64,000 nt of DNA from Oceanobacillus zhaokaii (GCF_003352005.1 NZ_CP024848.1:2117001-2181000), one strand, 5' to 3'; shown: positions 27,492 through 36,673, counted from the stretch's first letter. A program made the numbers and translations. Notes: generated from the letters alone by a model not told the origin.

Positions 27492-27698
27492 CTACTCTCC
27501 TAATCGAAAAAATAAGTCCAATCGATCGATTAACGTCTGTTCTGTATTAAATACTTTAACAGATGGTCCTTCTGGTGGATCATAGCGATGATAGTTGTCA
27601 TATTCCGCTGACAGCATTCGCAATCCAAAATAAAATAAACACGTACAGGCAATGAATATGATAAATACCTTAATTGAGTCCCACACTAATCGCTTCAT
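27492..27698 (-). CDS. yqzK: DUF4227 family membrane protein YqzK
   Basis: A 68-residue protein with one N-terminal membrane helix (about 9-28) and a short outside tail containing [16 protein letters not shown]. Matches the conserved small YqzK/DUF4227 family encoded between fur and xerD in bacilli. Function unknown. It ends 5 bases before the xerD start, suggesting cotranscription. Confidence 0.85.
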   Translation of the reverse strand: MKRLVWDSIKVFIIFIACTCLFYFGLRMLSAEYDNYHRYDPPEGPSVKVFNTEQTLIDRLDLFFRLGE

Positions 27699-27840
27699 AT
27701 GGCAAGTCTCCCCTTATAAAATAGTATCCTATTTTAAGATATGCCAAAAAAGATGAACAATATACATCTGGTTTAATAGAATAATAAAATATGGTTATCA
27801 TATAAGGGATTACTCCATAGTATTTGTATTTCCTAAAATC

Positions 27841-27869
27841 AAAAAGCCTCTTCCTTATCGGAAAAAGGC
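27841..27869 (-). terminator. Terminator after fur
   Basis: On the minus strand GCCTTTTTCC and GGAAGAGGC pair with one bulge around a short loop and are followed by TTTTTGATTTT. It lies 15 bases after the fur stop. Confidence 0.75.
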
Positions 27870-27883
27870 ATACCTGGAAACTC

Positions 27884-28342
27884 TTATTGCGTTGCTTTTA
27901 CAGGCGTTAATTGACATTGTTTACAAATTCCATGAAAGGTAAGGCGATGGTCCTGCACCTGAAAACCCCATTCACTTTGTACGATTTTTTCTACATCTTC
28001 TAGTAAATCATTAACAATCTCTTCAACAGAGCCACATTCAATACATACTAAGTGATGATGGAAATGTTTTGCCCCTTCTTTTCTTAAATCATAGCGAGAA
28101 ACGCCGTCACCAAAATTTATTTTGTCTACAATTTTTAGTTCATACAGTAATTCCAGTGTTCGATACACAGTCGCTAACCCAATTTCAGGTGATTTTTCTT
28201 TTACGAGTAAATATACATCTTCAGCACTCAGATGATCTTCCTCGCGCTCTAGTAACACTCGTAATGTAGCTTCTCTTTGTGGAGTTAGTTTATAGCTCTC
28301 TGAATGGAGCTGTTTTTTTATGCGCTCTATCCGATGTTCCAT
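27884..28342 (-). CDS. fur: Ferric uptake regulator
   Basis: A 152-residue Fur-family repressor. The winged helix spans about residues 8-85 (LTPQREATLRVLLE, SAEDVYLLVKEKSPEIGLATVYRTLELL), followed by the metal site HFHHHLVCIECG and a second Cys pair (CKQC). GAGGAGGCGACC precedes the ATG at 28342. A consensus sigma-A promoter and a PerR-type palindrome lie upstream. Position between spoIIM and yqzK is that of B. subtilis Fur rather than PerR or Zur. Confidence 0.95.
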   Translation of the reverse strand: MEHRIERIKKQLHSESYKLTPQREATLRVLLEREEDHLSAEDVYLLVKEKSPEIGLATVYRTLELLYELKIVDKINFGDGVSRYDLRKEGAKHFHHHLVCIECGSVEEIVNDLLEDVEKIVQSEWGFQVQDHRLTFHGICKQCQLTPVKATQ

Positions 28343-28370
28343 AGTAGGTCGCCTCCTCATATCCTTCTTT

Positions 28371-28399
28371 ATTATATGCACCTATGAAACACGTGTCAA
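28371..28399 (-). promoter_or_regulatory. Sigma-A promoter of fur
   Basis: On the minus strand TTGACA (28394-28399) and TATAAT (28371-28376) are both exact consensus hexamers separated by 17 bases. The start codon is about 30 bases further on. Confidence 0.85.
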
Positions 28400-28423
28400 A
28401 AAATATATATAGTTAGTTTGTAT

Positions 28424-28438
28424 TTATAATAATTATAA
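28424..28438. promoter_or_regulatory. Consensus PerR-type box upstream of fur
   Basis: TTATAATAATTATAA is a perfect 7-1-7 palindrome identical to the PerR box consensus. Its centre is about 35 bases upstream of the fur -35 hexamer. In B. subtilis fur is a PerR target. The surrounding DNA is very AT-rich, so chance occurrence cannot be ruled out. Confidence 0.55.
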
Positions 28439-28452
28439 TATAAGTTTGATTA

Positions 28453-29088
28453 TTAGTAAAATGATTTAATTAATGTTTCCATTGCTGCATTAGAGACGAA
28501 AGCCTCCACCAATGCTGCGACAAAAGAAGCGAGAATAAGCAATGTAAAGATAACCATGTAACGGCTAAACGGCTGAAATATTGTTTGCGAGTTGCGCCTT
28601 GAAAATAATTTATTAAGCAACGTTAATGAGAAAATCATTGATAGTGTACCTGCAATTATATATATTGGGATAATCAATATATTTTGCGGTGCAATTGACA
28701 ATGCGGCAAGAAATAATCCTTTCATGCCAAGCTGATTAACAATAAAACCAACAGAGAAACCGATGACAAGACCCTTTATATATAATAGAATCCAAACAAT
28801 TGGCAAGCCTACAACTGATAATCCTAGAATAAATAATAACAATAAATATTTAATATGATAGAAAAAGCTTTGTTTTAATATCGTTGTATGATCAATCGAT
28901 TGTTCGTTAACGATCTCACCAAAAAAACGCTCCAAATAAAAAAATAAATCCTGTTTCTGAACAAAATTCATGCTATTAACGATAATTGCCCCAAAAATTA
29001 TCCCTGTTAAAAATAAAATCGTCATAAAAAGATAAATAATGGCATTATCTTTTACATGGTTTAATAGTAAAGTTCGATTATTGTTCAT
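28453..29088 (-). CDS. spoIIM: Stage II sporulation protein M
   Basis: A 211-residue membrane protein with about five helices, beginning MNNNRTLLLNHVKDN and containing GIIFGAIIVNSM and GFSVGFIVNQLGMKGLFLA, features of SpoIIM. With SpoIID and SpoIIP it drives engulfment of the forespore. GGAGGATTCCG precedes the ATG at 29088, which excludes the nine extra codons of the longer frame. Located next to fur as in bacilli. Confidence 0.9.
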   Translation of the reverse strand: MNNNRTLLLNHVKDNAIIYLFMTILFLTGIIFGAIIVNSMNFVQKQDLFFYLERFFGEIVNEQSIDHTTILKQSFFYHIKYLLLLFILGLSVVGLPIVWILLYIKGLVIGFSVGFIVNQLGMKGLFLAALSIAPQNILIIPIYIIAGTLSMIFSLTLLNKLFSRRNSQTIFQPFSRYMVIFTLLILASFVAALVEAFVSNAAMETLIKSFY

Positions 29089-29188
29089 CGGAATCCTCCA
29101 TTCAAGAAATAACACTATAGTTAAAACTATGAAGAATTCCGTGTAATAATACTAAAAATCTATTTTTATTTGCTAAAAAAAGTATTAA

Positions 29189-30349
29189 CTATGAGATAGT
29201 GCCGTATTTCCCGCCACCGCCAGCATTTATTTTCAACTTTCCTTCTCTCATATCAATAATAGAGCGTGCTAGTTTTTCAGAAACTACCTCGGCTAGTTGC
29301 TCATAAGTGGCGTAATGAATCACATTCATTTCAGTGTCAAAGCGTTCTAATAATTTCTTAAAAGTCTTAGGCCCTAATTTAGGTAAATATTCAAGTGGAA
29401 CTTGATATAAATAATTCGGACGCTCATTCACTTTTAGGTCAGTATCCTTTAATTCCAGAATCCGATCAAACACGCCCTTAATTATTTTCGTTGATCCGCA
29501 ATTAGGACATTCTGTAGTTTTTAAAGCTACCTGTTTCAGGCAATTATTACAAACAGTCTGGTGGTACTTGCCAAGAAGAGGATTCATTCCATAATTTTGT
29601 TTAACCCCTCTACCATCTACTTTATGTAATGCGAGATTAAATTCCTTAAAAGAAGGCTCTTCCATATTTATCTCTTGGTATTCCCTGGCAATTTTTGCTA
29701 ATGAATGCGCGTCTGAATTCGTGACAAATGTGTAATCATGAAGCTCACTTATCTGATCAGCCATTTGTGTATCGGAGCTTAGCCCAAGTTCTACTCCATC
29801 GATTAAATCAGGGTCAAACACTTCTAGCAGAGAACTTGTTACACCTCGTCCATATAAACTTTTAAACGGTGTAAAAATATGTGCAGGAATAAAAATACCA
29901 TCCAATTCCTTCACCTTATATTGGAGTTCTCTTGCAGTGCCATAATAACGTTGTGAGCTGAGTGTAATATTTTTCATCCTTGTAGTTAGCCATTCTGAAA
30001 AGTACGCTATTTTAGCTAACGTTGGAAAATAGCAGAGAACATGGATTGGCCCTTTACAATTTTCATCATAAATTTCGACCTCAGACCCTAGCAATAGGGT
30101 TACTTGCTCAAAACGGATACCGCCATCCTTTAACTCATAGGCTTTTTTTTGCTCAATTAACCGGATAATTTCTTGTTGAACAGCTGGGGCATGGCAATCA
30201 ATAATACCTATCAAATCGATCCCTTTATACCTGCTTGATTCAACAAGGATATTAGTTAAAGTTAAAGTCTTTGAGGCAGTAATTTTTACAGGCTTGTTAT
30301 ACATATCGCGACCAATATGGATATGCATATCGGCAAAATATGAATTCAA
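29189..30349 (-). CDS. PHP-domain endonuclease Q-like protein (TIGR00375 family)
   Basis: A 386-residue protein. The N-terminal PHP phosphoesterase domain has DMHIHIG, GIIDCHAP, SEVEIY, PAHIFTPF and NSDAHS, the metal-binding motifs of the family. A four-cysteine zinc finger (CNNC, then CPNC) lies near residues 268-285, and a helix-hairpin-helix-like region with LPKLGPKTFKKLL and a GGGGKYG tail ends the protein. This order matches endonuclease Q of Thermococcus and its Bacillus pumilus relative, which nick DNA 5' of deaminated bases. YqxK of B. subtilis lies at the same place. Activity is inferred from the family. 4 bases separate it from nudF. Confidence 0.8.
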   Translation of the reverse strand: MNSYFADMHIHIGRDMYNKPVKITASKTLTLTNILVESSRYKGIDLIGIIDCHAPAVQQEIIRLIEQKKAYELKDGGIRFEQVTLLLGSEVEIYDENCKGPIHVLCYFPTLAKIAYFSEWLTTRMKNITLSSQRYYGTARELQYKVKELDGIFIPAHIFTPFKSLYGRGVTSSLLEVFDPDLIDGVELGLSSDTQMADQISELHDYTFVTNSDAHSLAKIAREYQEINMEEPSFKEFNLALHKVDGRGVKQNYGMNPLLGKYHQTVCNNCLKQVALKTTECPNCGSTKIIKGVFDRILELKDTDLKVNERPNYLYQVPLEYLPKLGPKTFKKLLERFDTEMNVIHYATYEQLAEVVSEKLARSIIDMREGKLKINAGGGGKYGTIS

Positions 30350-30353
30350 TTAA

Positions 30354-30899
30354 TTACCTTCTTTCTAGTGCATGTAAATAAAGTATTGCATAATTTGTTT
30401 TTGCATCTTGAATGCGGCCATCCTCGACATACTGTTTTGCTTCATCCAATGTTAATTCAATAATTTCCACAAACTCATCTTCATCTCCAGCAACTTGCTT
30501 TGACAATTTTTCAATTGTATCGGTTATATAAATCGTTATTATTTCATCCGCAAAACCTGGAGAAGTATAGAAGGAAGTTACGAAGGATAACGCTTTTGTA
30601 GTATACCCAGTTTCTTCTTCTAATTCTCTTATCGCAGCTGTTTCGGGGTCTTCTCCTTCTTCTAATTTACCAGCTGGTATTTCTACAAGTGATTTTTCCA
30701 AGGGCTTACGATATTGTTCAACAAACACTATTTTATTGTCTTTTGTAATAGGAATTACCGCCACAGCACCAGGATGTTTAATAATTTCGCGAGTTGATGT
30801 TTCCCCATTTGGTAAGCTAACATCATCAACCTGCAATTTTATAATTTTCCCTGTAAAAATTTGTTCACTTTTAATTGTTTTCTCTTCAAATTTTTTCAT
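30354..30899 (-). CDS. nudF: ADP-ribose pyrophosphatase (Nudix)
   Basis: A 181-residue Nudix hydrolase. The Nudix box runs from GKLEEGEDPETAAI into RELEEETGY near residues 80-102. It hydrolyses ADP-ribose to AMP and ribose 5-phosphate. It begins MKKFEEKTI, like Bacillus NudF, and neighbours the endonuclease Q-like gene with 4 bases between, so both are probably on one transcript. Confidence 0.93.
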   Translation of the reverse strand: MKKFEEKTIKSEQIFTGKIIKLQVDDVSLPNGETSTREIIKHPGAVAVIPITKDNKIVFVEQYRKPLEKSLVEIPAGKLEEGEDPETAAIRELEEETGYTTKALSFVTSFYTSPGFADEIITIYITDTIEKLSKQVAGDEDEFVEIIELTLDEAKQYVEDGRIQDAKTNYAILYLHALERR

Positions 30900-30956
30900 A
30901 TGTATACCTCCAGTTATAATGTGTAATATTTTTCCAAATTGATTTTATGAAAGGAG

Positions 30957-30988
30957 CAGGAGGGTTAATCCTAGGATCAACCCTCCTA
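30957..30988 (-). terminator. Hairpin at the end of yqkB
   Basis: AGGAGGGTT and AACCCTCCT pair around a loop that contains a further GATCCTAGGAT palindrome. The yqkB stop codon lies at the stem base. The T content after it is low, so termination may be partial. Confidence 0.5.
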
Positions 30989-31318
30989 CTTAAAATCAGT
31001 ATCAATAATGCTATTTGTTGCAATGAAAGCATTTAGCATCCCTTCAGGACTGGATAGTTTAAAAGTTCCGTTTTTATAGTCCAATTTCATTGATTTAGTA
31101 AAGAAAACGGCTTGTTGTTCAGAAATGTAGGTTGAAAAACTACCATTATCCACCTTTTGATAATGGGCTTTTATATCATCAATTAATCGGAAAGTTGGCA
31201 AACCATTCACTCCACATCCGCAATCGATTGTATCGTACCAAAGTAATATTGATTCGTGATTATCTGTGTTCATCTCTTTAATTACGTCTTCCGCTTCTTT
31301 AGTAATCGTTAATTCCAT
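30986..31318 (-). CDS. yqkB: HesB-like iron-sulfur biosynthesis family protein YqkB
   Basis: A 110-residue HesB/IscA-superfamily protein. It begins MELTITKEAEDVIKEM and has the cysteine cluster DCGCGVNGLP in mid-sequence, but lacks the C-terminal Cys-Gly-Cys of true IscA/SufA carriers. Resembles B. subtilis YqkB. A role in Fe-S handling is inferred only from the fold. Followed by nudF after 87 bases. Confidence 0.8.
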   Translation of the reverse strand: MELTITKEAEDVIKEMNTDNHESILLWYDTIDCGCGVNGLPTFRLIDDIKAHYQKVDNGSFSTYISEQQAVFFTKSMKLDYKNGTFKLSSPEGMLNAFIATNSIIDTDFK

Positions 31319-31489
31319 GGAAATACCTCCTCATTGAAACTATATCTACTTTATTATACACTTTTAGAGCGAATAGCTAAACAAATTGAGATTTAGCGAA
31401 CGATTTATATATTTTAGATTTGTGATGCATATATGAATGTGAGTCCCACAAAGATTAAATGCATCCATTTCGGGCAATATTGTATTAGA

Positions 31490-31520
31490 TTGATAGAAAT
31501 ACTACTAAATTTGATATAAT
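31490..31520 (+). promoter_or_regulatory. Possible sigma-A promoter for rnz
   Basis: TTGATA (31490-31495) and TATAAT (31515-31520) are separated by 19 bases, slightly long. The rnz start is about 220 bases downstream, with a dispersed repeat in between. Tentative. Confidence 0.35.
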
Positions 31521-31624
31521 AGAAAGAGGCCATACCTTAAAGATGATTGCTAATCAAGGAATCGATGAATACAGTTAATATTAGATATAAAGAGTGAACT
31601 AACAACGATGAGCTAATGTTCTTT

Positions 31625-31672
31625 GGCCAGTCGCTCCGAAAATACACTTTGCTTTCCGCGGGAGCCTAGTTC
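31625..31672. repeat. Dispersed intergenic repeat, left half (C)
   Basis: GGCCAGTCGCTCCGAAAATA followed by CACTTTGCTTTCCGCGGGAG matches the left end of the copy at 4324-4449. It lies in the 420-base gap between yqkB and rnz; the rest of the gap holds only a possible promoter. Confidence 0.55.
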
Positions 31673-31742
31673 GCAGTTTATATATATAGCAATAATAAAG
31701 TGGAATAAAATGAAGCAAGTATTTACTGTTGGAGGATGAACA

Positions 31743-32669
31743 ATGGAGTTAACTTTTCTTGGCACAGGTGCAGGTCTTCCTTCTAAGGAAAGAAATGTAT
31801 CGGCAATTGCCTTATCTTTATTACAAGAAATTAATCATATATGGTTATTTGATTGCGGGGAAGCAACACAGCATCAAATATTAAGAACATCCATTAAACC
31901 GAGAAAGATAAACAAAATTTTTATCACACATCTGCATGGTGACCATATTTTCGGTCTGCCTGGGCTATTAAGCAGTCGTTCATTTCAAGGTGGTGACGAT
32001 TTACTCACCGTTTATGGTCCTGCTGGGATTAAAGAATATATTGAAACGAGTTTACGTCTTAGCAGTTCACATTTGGCGTATCCCCTTTCGATAGTAGAGA
32101 TAGACGATGGCATAATAATCGAAGAAGAATATTTTCAAGTATTTGCAAAAAAACTTGATCATGTAATACCAAGCTATGGCTTTCGTATCATTGAAAAAGA
32201 CAAAATTGGTGAGCTACTTGTCCAAAAATTAAAGGATATCGGCATCATGCCAGGCCCAATCTATAAACAAATAAAAGAAAATGATATGATTCAAACAGAG
32301 GATGGTAAAATTATAGAACAGAAGGATTTTATCGGGCCATCTAAAAAAGGCAGAGTAGTTAGTATCTTAGGTGATACGCGTTATCAGGAAGAACATCGCG
32401 ATTTTATAGAAAATTCGGATGTACTTGTTCATGAAGCAACATTTGAAAAAGATAAGACCGATATGGCAACTGATTACTATCATTCGACTACAACTCAAGC
32501 TGCGAGCCTTGCTAAGATGGGCAAGGTATCACAGCTAATCTTAACCCATATCTCTTCACGTTATCAAAATGAAGATTCACAGCAACTTCTGAATGAAGCA
32601 TGCGAAATTTTTCCGAATACTAGCATCGCAACTGATTTTTATCAAATTCCTGTTGAACATAAAGCATAG
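31743..32669 (+). CDS. rnz: Ribonuclease Z
   Basis: A 308-residue metallo-beta-lactamase fold tRNA 3'-processing endonuclease. [20 protein letters not shown] starts the protein and [15 protein letters not shown] is the zinc motif; [13 protein letters not shown] and LTHISSRY follow. It trims tRNA precursors lacking encoded CCA. TTGGAGGATGAACA precedes the ATG. Followed by an aldehyde dehydrogenase on the same strand after 13 bases. Confidence 0.95.
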   Translation: MELTFLGTGAGLPSKERNVSAIALSLLQEINHIWLFDCGEATQHQILRTSIKPRKINKIFITHLHGDHIFGLPGLLSSRSFQGGDDLLTVYGPAGIKEYIETSLRLSSSHLAYPLSIVEIDDGIIIEEEYFQVFAKKLDHVIPSYGFRIIEKDKIGELLVQKLKDIGIMPGPIYKQIKENDMIQTEDGKIIEQKDFIGPSKKGRVVSILGDTRYQEEHRDFIENSDVLVHEATFEKDKTDMATDYYHSTTTQAASLAKMGKVSQLILTHISSRYQNEDSQQLLNEACEIFPNTSIATDFYQIPVEHKA

Positions 32670-32682
32670 AGGAGAGATTTCA

Positions 32683-34053
32683 TTGGATCAGACTAAAGAG
32701 ATATTCACAGATCAGCAAGCATATTTCTTAAATGGAAATACAGTTGATTATGAATTCCGTAAAAAGCAATTAGAAAATTTAAAGCAAATGTTAAAAGACA
32801 ATGAAACGAAAATATATTTAGCATTGAAAATGGATTTAAATAAGTCGAAGCATGAAGCATTTACAACAGAATTGGGCTTCCTTTACACAGAAATTGATTT
32901 CGCAATAAAGAATTTAAGGTATTGGATGGCTCCTGATAAAGTATCTTCACCATTAACGCATAAAGGATCAAAGAGTTACATAATAAAAGAACCATATGGT
33001 GTAGCCCTTGTTATCTCTCCTTGGAATTATCCGTTACAACTAGCGATTGCACCTGTAATTAGTGCCATCGCTGCCGGTAATTGCGTAATATTGAAACCAT
33101 CGGAACTAGCAAAATCAACTTCGTACTTACTGGCAGAAATAGTAAAATCTTATTTTGACAGTTCTTTCTTCACGGTAATCGAAGGTGGTAAAGAAAAAAC
33201 TGCAGAATTGTTAACATATCCCTTTGATTATATTTTCTTTACTGGAAGTAAAAGTGTTGGAAAAATAGTCATGAAGGCCGCTAGCAATCATTTAACACCC
33301 GTGACGTTAGAATTAGGTGGAAAGAGCCCTGCAATTGTTGATCAAGATGCAAATATTAACATAGCAGCGAAACGAATTGTTTGGGGAAAATTTACAAATG
33401 CAGGACAAACCTGTGTCGCTCCAGATTACGTCATTGTCCATGAAAAAGTGAAGTTCAGGCTTTTAAAAGCAATGATTAAACAAATTAAATCTCTATATGG
33501 CAAGGACCCTCTAAAAAACAAGGACTATACTCGAATTATTAACACCAAGCATTTTGAACGGCTTGAAAAGTTCTTAAATGACGAAAACATTGTTCATGGT
33601 GGAAATGTTAATAAAGAAGAATTAATCATTGAACCAACGATTTTAGATAAAGTAACGTGGAATGATGAAGTGATGAAGGATGAAATTTTTGGTCCTATTC
33701 TGCCAATTGTAATGTTTACCAACCTAGATGAAGCCCTGTTCAAAATAAAAAGTGGTGATAAACCACTGGCACTCTATTACTTTGGTGAGGATGACAAGAT
33801 TCAGCAACAAGTGGTTGAATATTTATCATTTGGTGGCGGATCGATTAATGATACTCTATATCATTTAGCAAACCCACATCTTCCATTTGGGGGAGTCGGT
33901 GCAAGTGGAATGGGATCTTATCATGGTAAATTTGGTTTTGACACATTTTCTCATAATAAAAGCATCTTAAAACAAACAACGAAATTCGATGTACCTTTCC
34001 GATATCCTGGTGGAAAAATCAGTGAATCGATTGTTCAAAAATTCATGAAATAA
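32683..34053 (+). CDS. NAD(P)-dependent aldehyde dehydrogenase (YwdH-like)
   Basis: A 456-residue class 3-type aldehyde dehydrogenase. SPWNYPLQLAIAPV, the catalytic Glu in LELGGKSPAI and the catalytic Cys in NAGQTCVAPDY are all present. The length equals B. subtilis YwdH. The start is set at the TTG of LDQTKEIF because GAGGAG sits about 8 bases before it; the longer frame from 32593 lies inside rnz. It oxidises an aldehyde to the acid; the substrate cannot be told. Probably cotranscribed with rnz. Confidence 0.88.
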   Translation: MDQTKEIFTDQQAYFLNGNTVDYEFRKKQLENLKQMLKDNETKIYLALKMDLNKSKHEAFTTELGFLYTEIDFAIKNLRYWMAPDKVSSPLTHKGSKSYIIKEPYGVALVISPWNYPLQLAIAPVISAIAAGNCVILKPSELAKSTSYLLAEIVKSYFDSSFFTVIEGGKEKTAELLTYPFDYIFFTGSKSVGKIVMKAASNHLTPVTLELGGKSPAIVDQDANINIAAKRIVWGKFTNAGQTCVAPDYVIVHEKVKFRLLKAMIKQIKSLYGKDPLKNKDYTRIINTKHFERLEKFLNDENIVHGGNVNKEELIIEPTILDKVTWNDEVMKDEIFGPILPIVMFTNLDEALFKIKSGDKPLALYYFGEDDKIQQQVVEYLSFGGGSINDTLYHLANPHLPFGGVGASGMGSYHGKFGFDTFSHNKSILKQTTKFDVPFRYPGGKISESIVQKFMK

Positions 34054-34057
34054 ATAG

Positions 34058-34105
34058 AAATAGAAGCATACATGATATTGATTATTTGTGTAAGCTTCTA
34101 TTTTC
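34058..34105. terminator. Bidirectional terminator between the aldehyde dehydrogenase gene and dinB
   Basis: AATAGAAGC and GCTTCTATT flank a 26-base interior with an additional ATAC/GTGT pairing. TTTTC follows on the plus strand. The dinB stop codon lies within the right arm. Confidence 0.65.
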
Positions 34106-35357
34106 TATAGTCGTCTAAGAAATCTTTTTGAAAGCTAGTTCGGGGCTGTATATCTTCTTTTTTATCTGCTGCTTTCCATTGTTTAAACGGATTTTCCCCG
34201 TATTTTTCAGTCAAACTCTCTATCGTACTATATAAATTTTCTTTAAGTGCGACTTTTTCATACGTGAATAGATCCAGTTGTTGACCAATATTTCTCTTTT
34301 CCTCTACATCCTGAACGGTTATTCCAAGCAATCGCACTGGCTCGCCATTCCAATGTTTCTGAAATAATTCATCCGCCAGTTGATAAATATCTTCTTTTAA
34401 TTCAATAAAAGATTGCAGTTTTTTACTTCGTGTAATCGTACTTCGATCGTCATAACGAATCATAATTTGGATACTTTTCCCGGCAGCATCCTTTCGCTTC
34501 ATTCTTCGCTCCACATTTTTTGCTAACAGCTTCAATAGTCTCTGGATGACAGTCAAATCTGTTGTATCCTCAGGCATCGTTTGTGAACTGCCGATGCTTT
34601 TAAAATCATAAATAGCATCGGGATCTACTGGCCTCGTGTCTATCCCATTCGCACGATTTTTTAATCGCTCGCCATTTATTCCTAATAATTGTTTTAATTG
34701 GTAAGAGTCCTTCTTTGCAAGTTCACCAATCGTATGAATATCGATTGTATTTAATTTCTTTGCTGTTTTTTCTCCGACACCATACATTTCTTCTACCTTT
34801 AATGGCCAAAGGGTTTTTGGCAATTCTCTTTTTCTTAAAACAGTGATACCTAAAGGCTTCTTCATATCAGATGCCATTTTTGCTAAGAATTTATTAGGAG
34901 CGATACCAATACTGCACGGGATATCAAGCTCATTTAATATTCGTTGCTGTAAGTTTATTGCAAGCTCTATCGGTGTTCCGTCCATATTACTCGATGTTAC
35001 ATCCATGTAACCTTCATCTATTGAGACTGGTTGTACGTAGGGCGTTATTTCGGAAAGTATTTTGAATATTGCCCTCGAGGCCTCTCGGTACCTGTCAAAA
35101 TTAGGGCGCATTACAATTAGTTCTGGACAAAGCTTTTTCGCCTGCCAGATATTCATGGTCGTCTTTACTCCCTTTGCCCTTGCCTCATAACTACTTGTTA
35201 CAATTATCCCTTTTCTTTCCTCAGGGTTGCCTGCGATGGCTAATGGTTTTCCTTTAAGCTTAGGGTTGTATGCCATTTCTACAGATGCATAGAAACAATT
35301 CATATCAATATGGAAAATTACCCGGCCTTTTTTCGAATTTGGTTGAATCATCATCAA
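34098..35357 (-). CDS. dinB: DNA polymerase IV (Y family)
   Basis: A 419-residue translesion polymerase. HIDMNCFYASVEMAYNP holds the first catalytic Asp and PVSIDEGYMDVT the Asp-Glu pair; GIAPNKFLAKMASDMKKP, a helix-hairpin-helix region (GVGEKTAKKLNTIDI) and a little-finger domain follow. The C-terminal QQLDLFTYE resembles a beta-clamp binding motif. Copies damaged DNA with low fidelity. Resembles YqjH. AGAGGACGATTG precedes the start. Confidence 0.94.
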   Translation of the reverse strand: MMMIQPNSKKGRVIFHIDMNCFYASVEMAYNPKLKGKPLAIAGNPEERKGIIVTSSYEARAKGVKTTMNIWQAKKLCPELIVMRPNFDRYREASRAIFKILSEITPYVQPVSIDEGYMDVTSSNMDGTPIELAINLQQRILNELDIPCSIGIAPNKFLAKMASDMKKPLGITVLRKRELPKTLWPLKVEEMYGVGEKTAKKLNTIDIHTIGELAKKDSYQLKQLLGINGERLKNRANGIDTRPVDPDAIYDFKSIGSSQTMPEDTTDLTVIQRLLKLLAKNVERRMKRKDAAGKSIQIMIRYDDRSTITRSKKLQSFIELKEDIYQLADELFQKHWNGEPVRLLGITVQDVEEKRNIGQQLDLFTYEKVALKENLYSTIESLTEKYGENPFKQWKAADKKEDIQPRTSFQKDFLDDYRK

Positions 35358-35500
35358 TCGTCCTCTATAAAAATTGTACTTAGGTATATTTGCTTAACGA
35401 ATCAATCATAGCTAGTAATATTGGATAAAATTGAGGTTATCTTTATTCATAGCGCTTTAATATGTAATGTAACATACTATCTCAATCCGCCAATGAATAA

Positions 35501-35529
35501 CCCCTCTCTGCTAATTTCGCTTGAGGGGC
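35501..35529 (-). terminator. Hairpin after the M20 peptidase gene
   Basis: CCCCTC and GAGGGG pair around a 16-base loop, followed on the minus strand by TTATT. A modest terminator candidate 8 bases after the stop. Confidence 0.5.
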
Positions 35530-35536
35530 TAGTAAA

Positions 35537-36673
35537 TTATTTAAGTTCGTTAGCTGCCACTTCTTTAATTATCGCAACGACTAACTCTGTTACTTTCACA
35601 AGATCATCTACAGCAATTCGTTCGTTTGTTGTATGGATTTCTTCATATCCTACTGCTAAATTAACAGTAGGTATACCGAATCCAGCAATAACGTTGGCAT
35701 CACTGCCTCCACCACTTTTAATCAGCTTGCTTTCTCTTCCAATTGCCCTTGCAGCACTTCTAGCTACTTCAACAACTTGATCTCCAGCCTTTTGGTTAAA
35801 GCCAGGATACATGACCTGGATATTAACGATTGCTTCCCCACCTAATGATTTAGCTGTTGTCTCAAATGCATCCTTCATTTTAGCAACCTGTGCTTCCATT
35901 TTTTCAGTCACTAATGACCTTGCTTCAGCTAGTATTTCCACATGATCTGCAACAATATTTGTTTGTTTTCCACCTTCAAAACGACCGATATTGGCAGTGG
36001 TTTCTTCATCAATTCTACCAAGTGGCATCTTCGAAATTGCTTTAGCAGCAACTGTAATTGCAGAAATGCCTTTTTCCGGTGCTAGACCTGCATGGGCTGT
36101 TTTTCCTTTAATGATTGTATGAACTTTTGCTTGAGTGGGAGCAGCAACTACAATATCTCCTACTTCCCCATCACTATCTAATGCATAGCCATATTTTGCA
36201 TGGATTAATGAGCGATCTAGAGCCTTCGCACCTACTAGTCCTGATTCTTCTCCGGCAGTAATAATAAATTGAATATCACCGTGCTCTACATTATTTTCCT
36301 TGATTAATTTTAAAGCCTCAAAAATTGCTGCAAGACCCGCTTTATCATCAGCCCCAAGAATCGTCGTTCCGTCTGAAGTAATTATTCCATCTTTTACCTG
36401 CGGCTTAATATTTTGACCTGGTACAACTGTATCCATATGAGATGTAAAGTAAATTGGATCGATGTCTTTTTTATTACCTTTAAGGGTGCATATTAAATTA
36501 TTTGCACCATGACCTGTGACTTTCTTACTGTCATCCTCGACTACCTCAATACCTAAATCTGTAAATTTCTTTGTTAATACTTGTGCAATTTCTGCTTCGT
36601 TTGTTGTTTCCGAATTAACCTTCACCAATTCGATAAATTCATCTACTAGTCTTTCTTGATTCACTATTGTCAT
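35537..36673 (-). CDS. M20-family peptidase, tripeptidase T-like (YqjE)
   Basis: A 378-residue zinc peptidase of family M20. Metal motifs FTSHMDTVVPG, GADDKAGLAA and AGEESGLVGAKA, plus the dimerisation domain KTAHAGLAPEKG, are clear. It resembles B. subtilis YqjE, often labelled PepT-like. It probably removes N-terminal residues from short peptides, but the true substrate is unproven. It stands alone on the minus strand between dinB and the Prli42-type gene. Confidence 0.87.
   Translation of the reverse strand: MTIVNQERLVDEFIELVKVNSETTNEAEIAQVLTKKFTDLGIEVVEDDSKKVTGHGANNLICTLKGNKKDIDPIYFTSHMDTVVPGQNIKPQVKDGIITSDGTTILGADDKAGLAAIFEALKLIKENNVEHGDIQFIITAGEESGLVGAKALDRSLIHAKYGYALDSDGEVGDIVVAAPTQAKVHTIIKGKTAHAGLAPEKGISAITVAAKAISKMPLGRIDEETTANIGRFEGGKQTNIVADHVEILAEARSLVTEKMEAQVAKMKDAFETTAKSLGGEAIVNIQVMYPGFNQKAGDQVVEVARSAARAIGRESKLIKSGGGSDANVIAGFGIPTVNLAVGYEEIHTTNERIAVDDLVKVTELVVAIIKEVAANELK

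Noticed and set aside
35421..35780. 119-codon plus-strand open frame
   Set aside because: Antisense to the well-supported M20 peptidase gene; low-complexity Ser/Leu composition marks it as a shadow.
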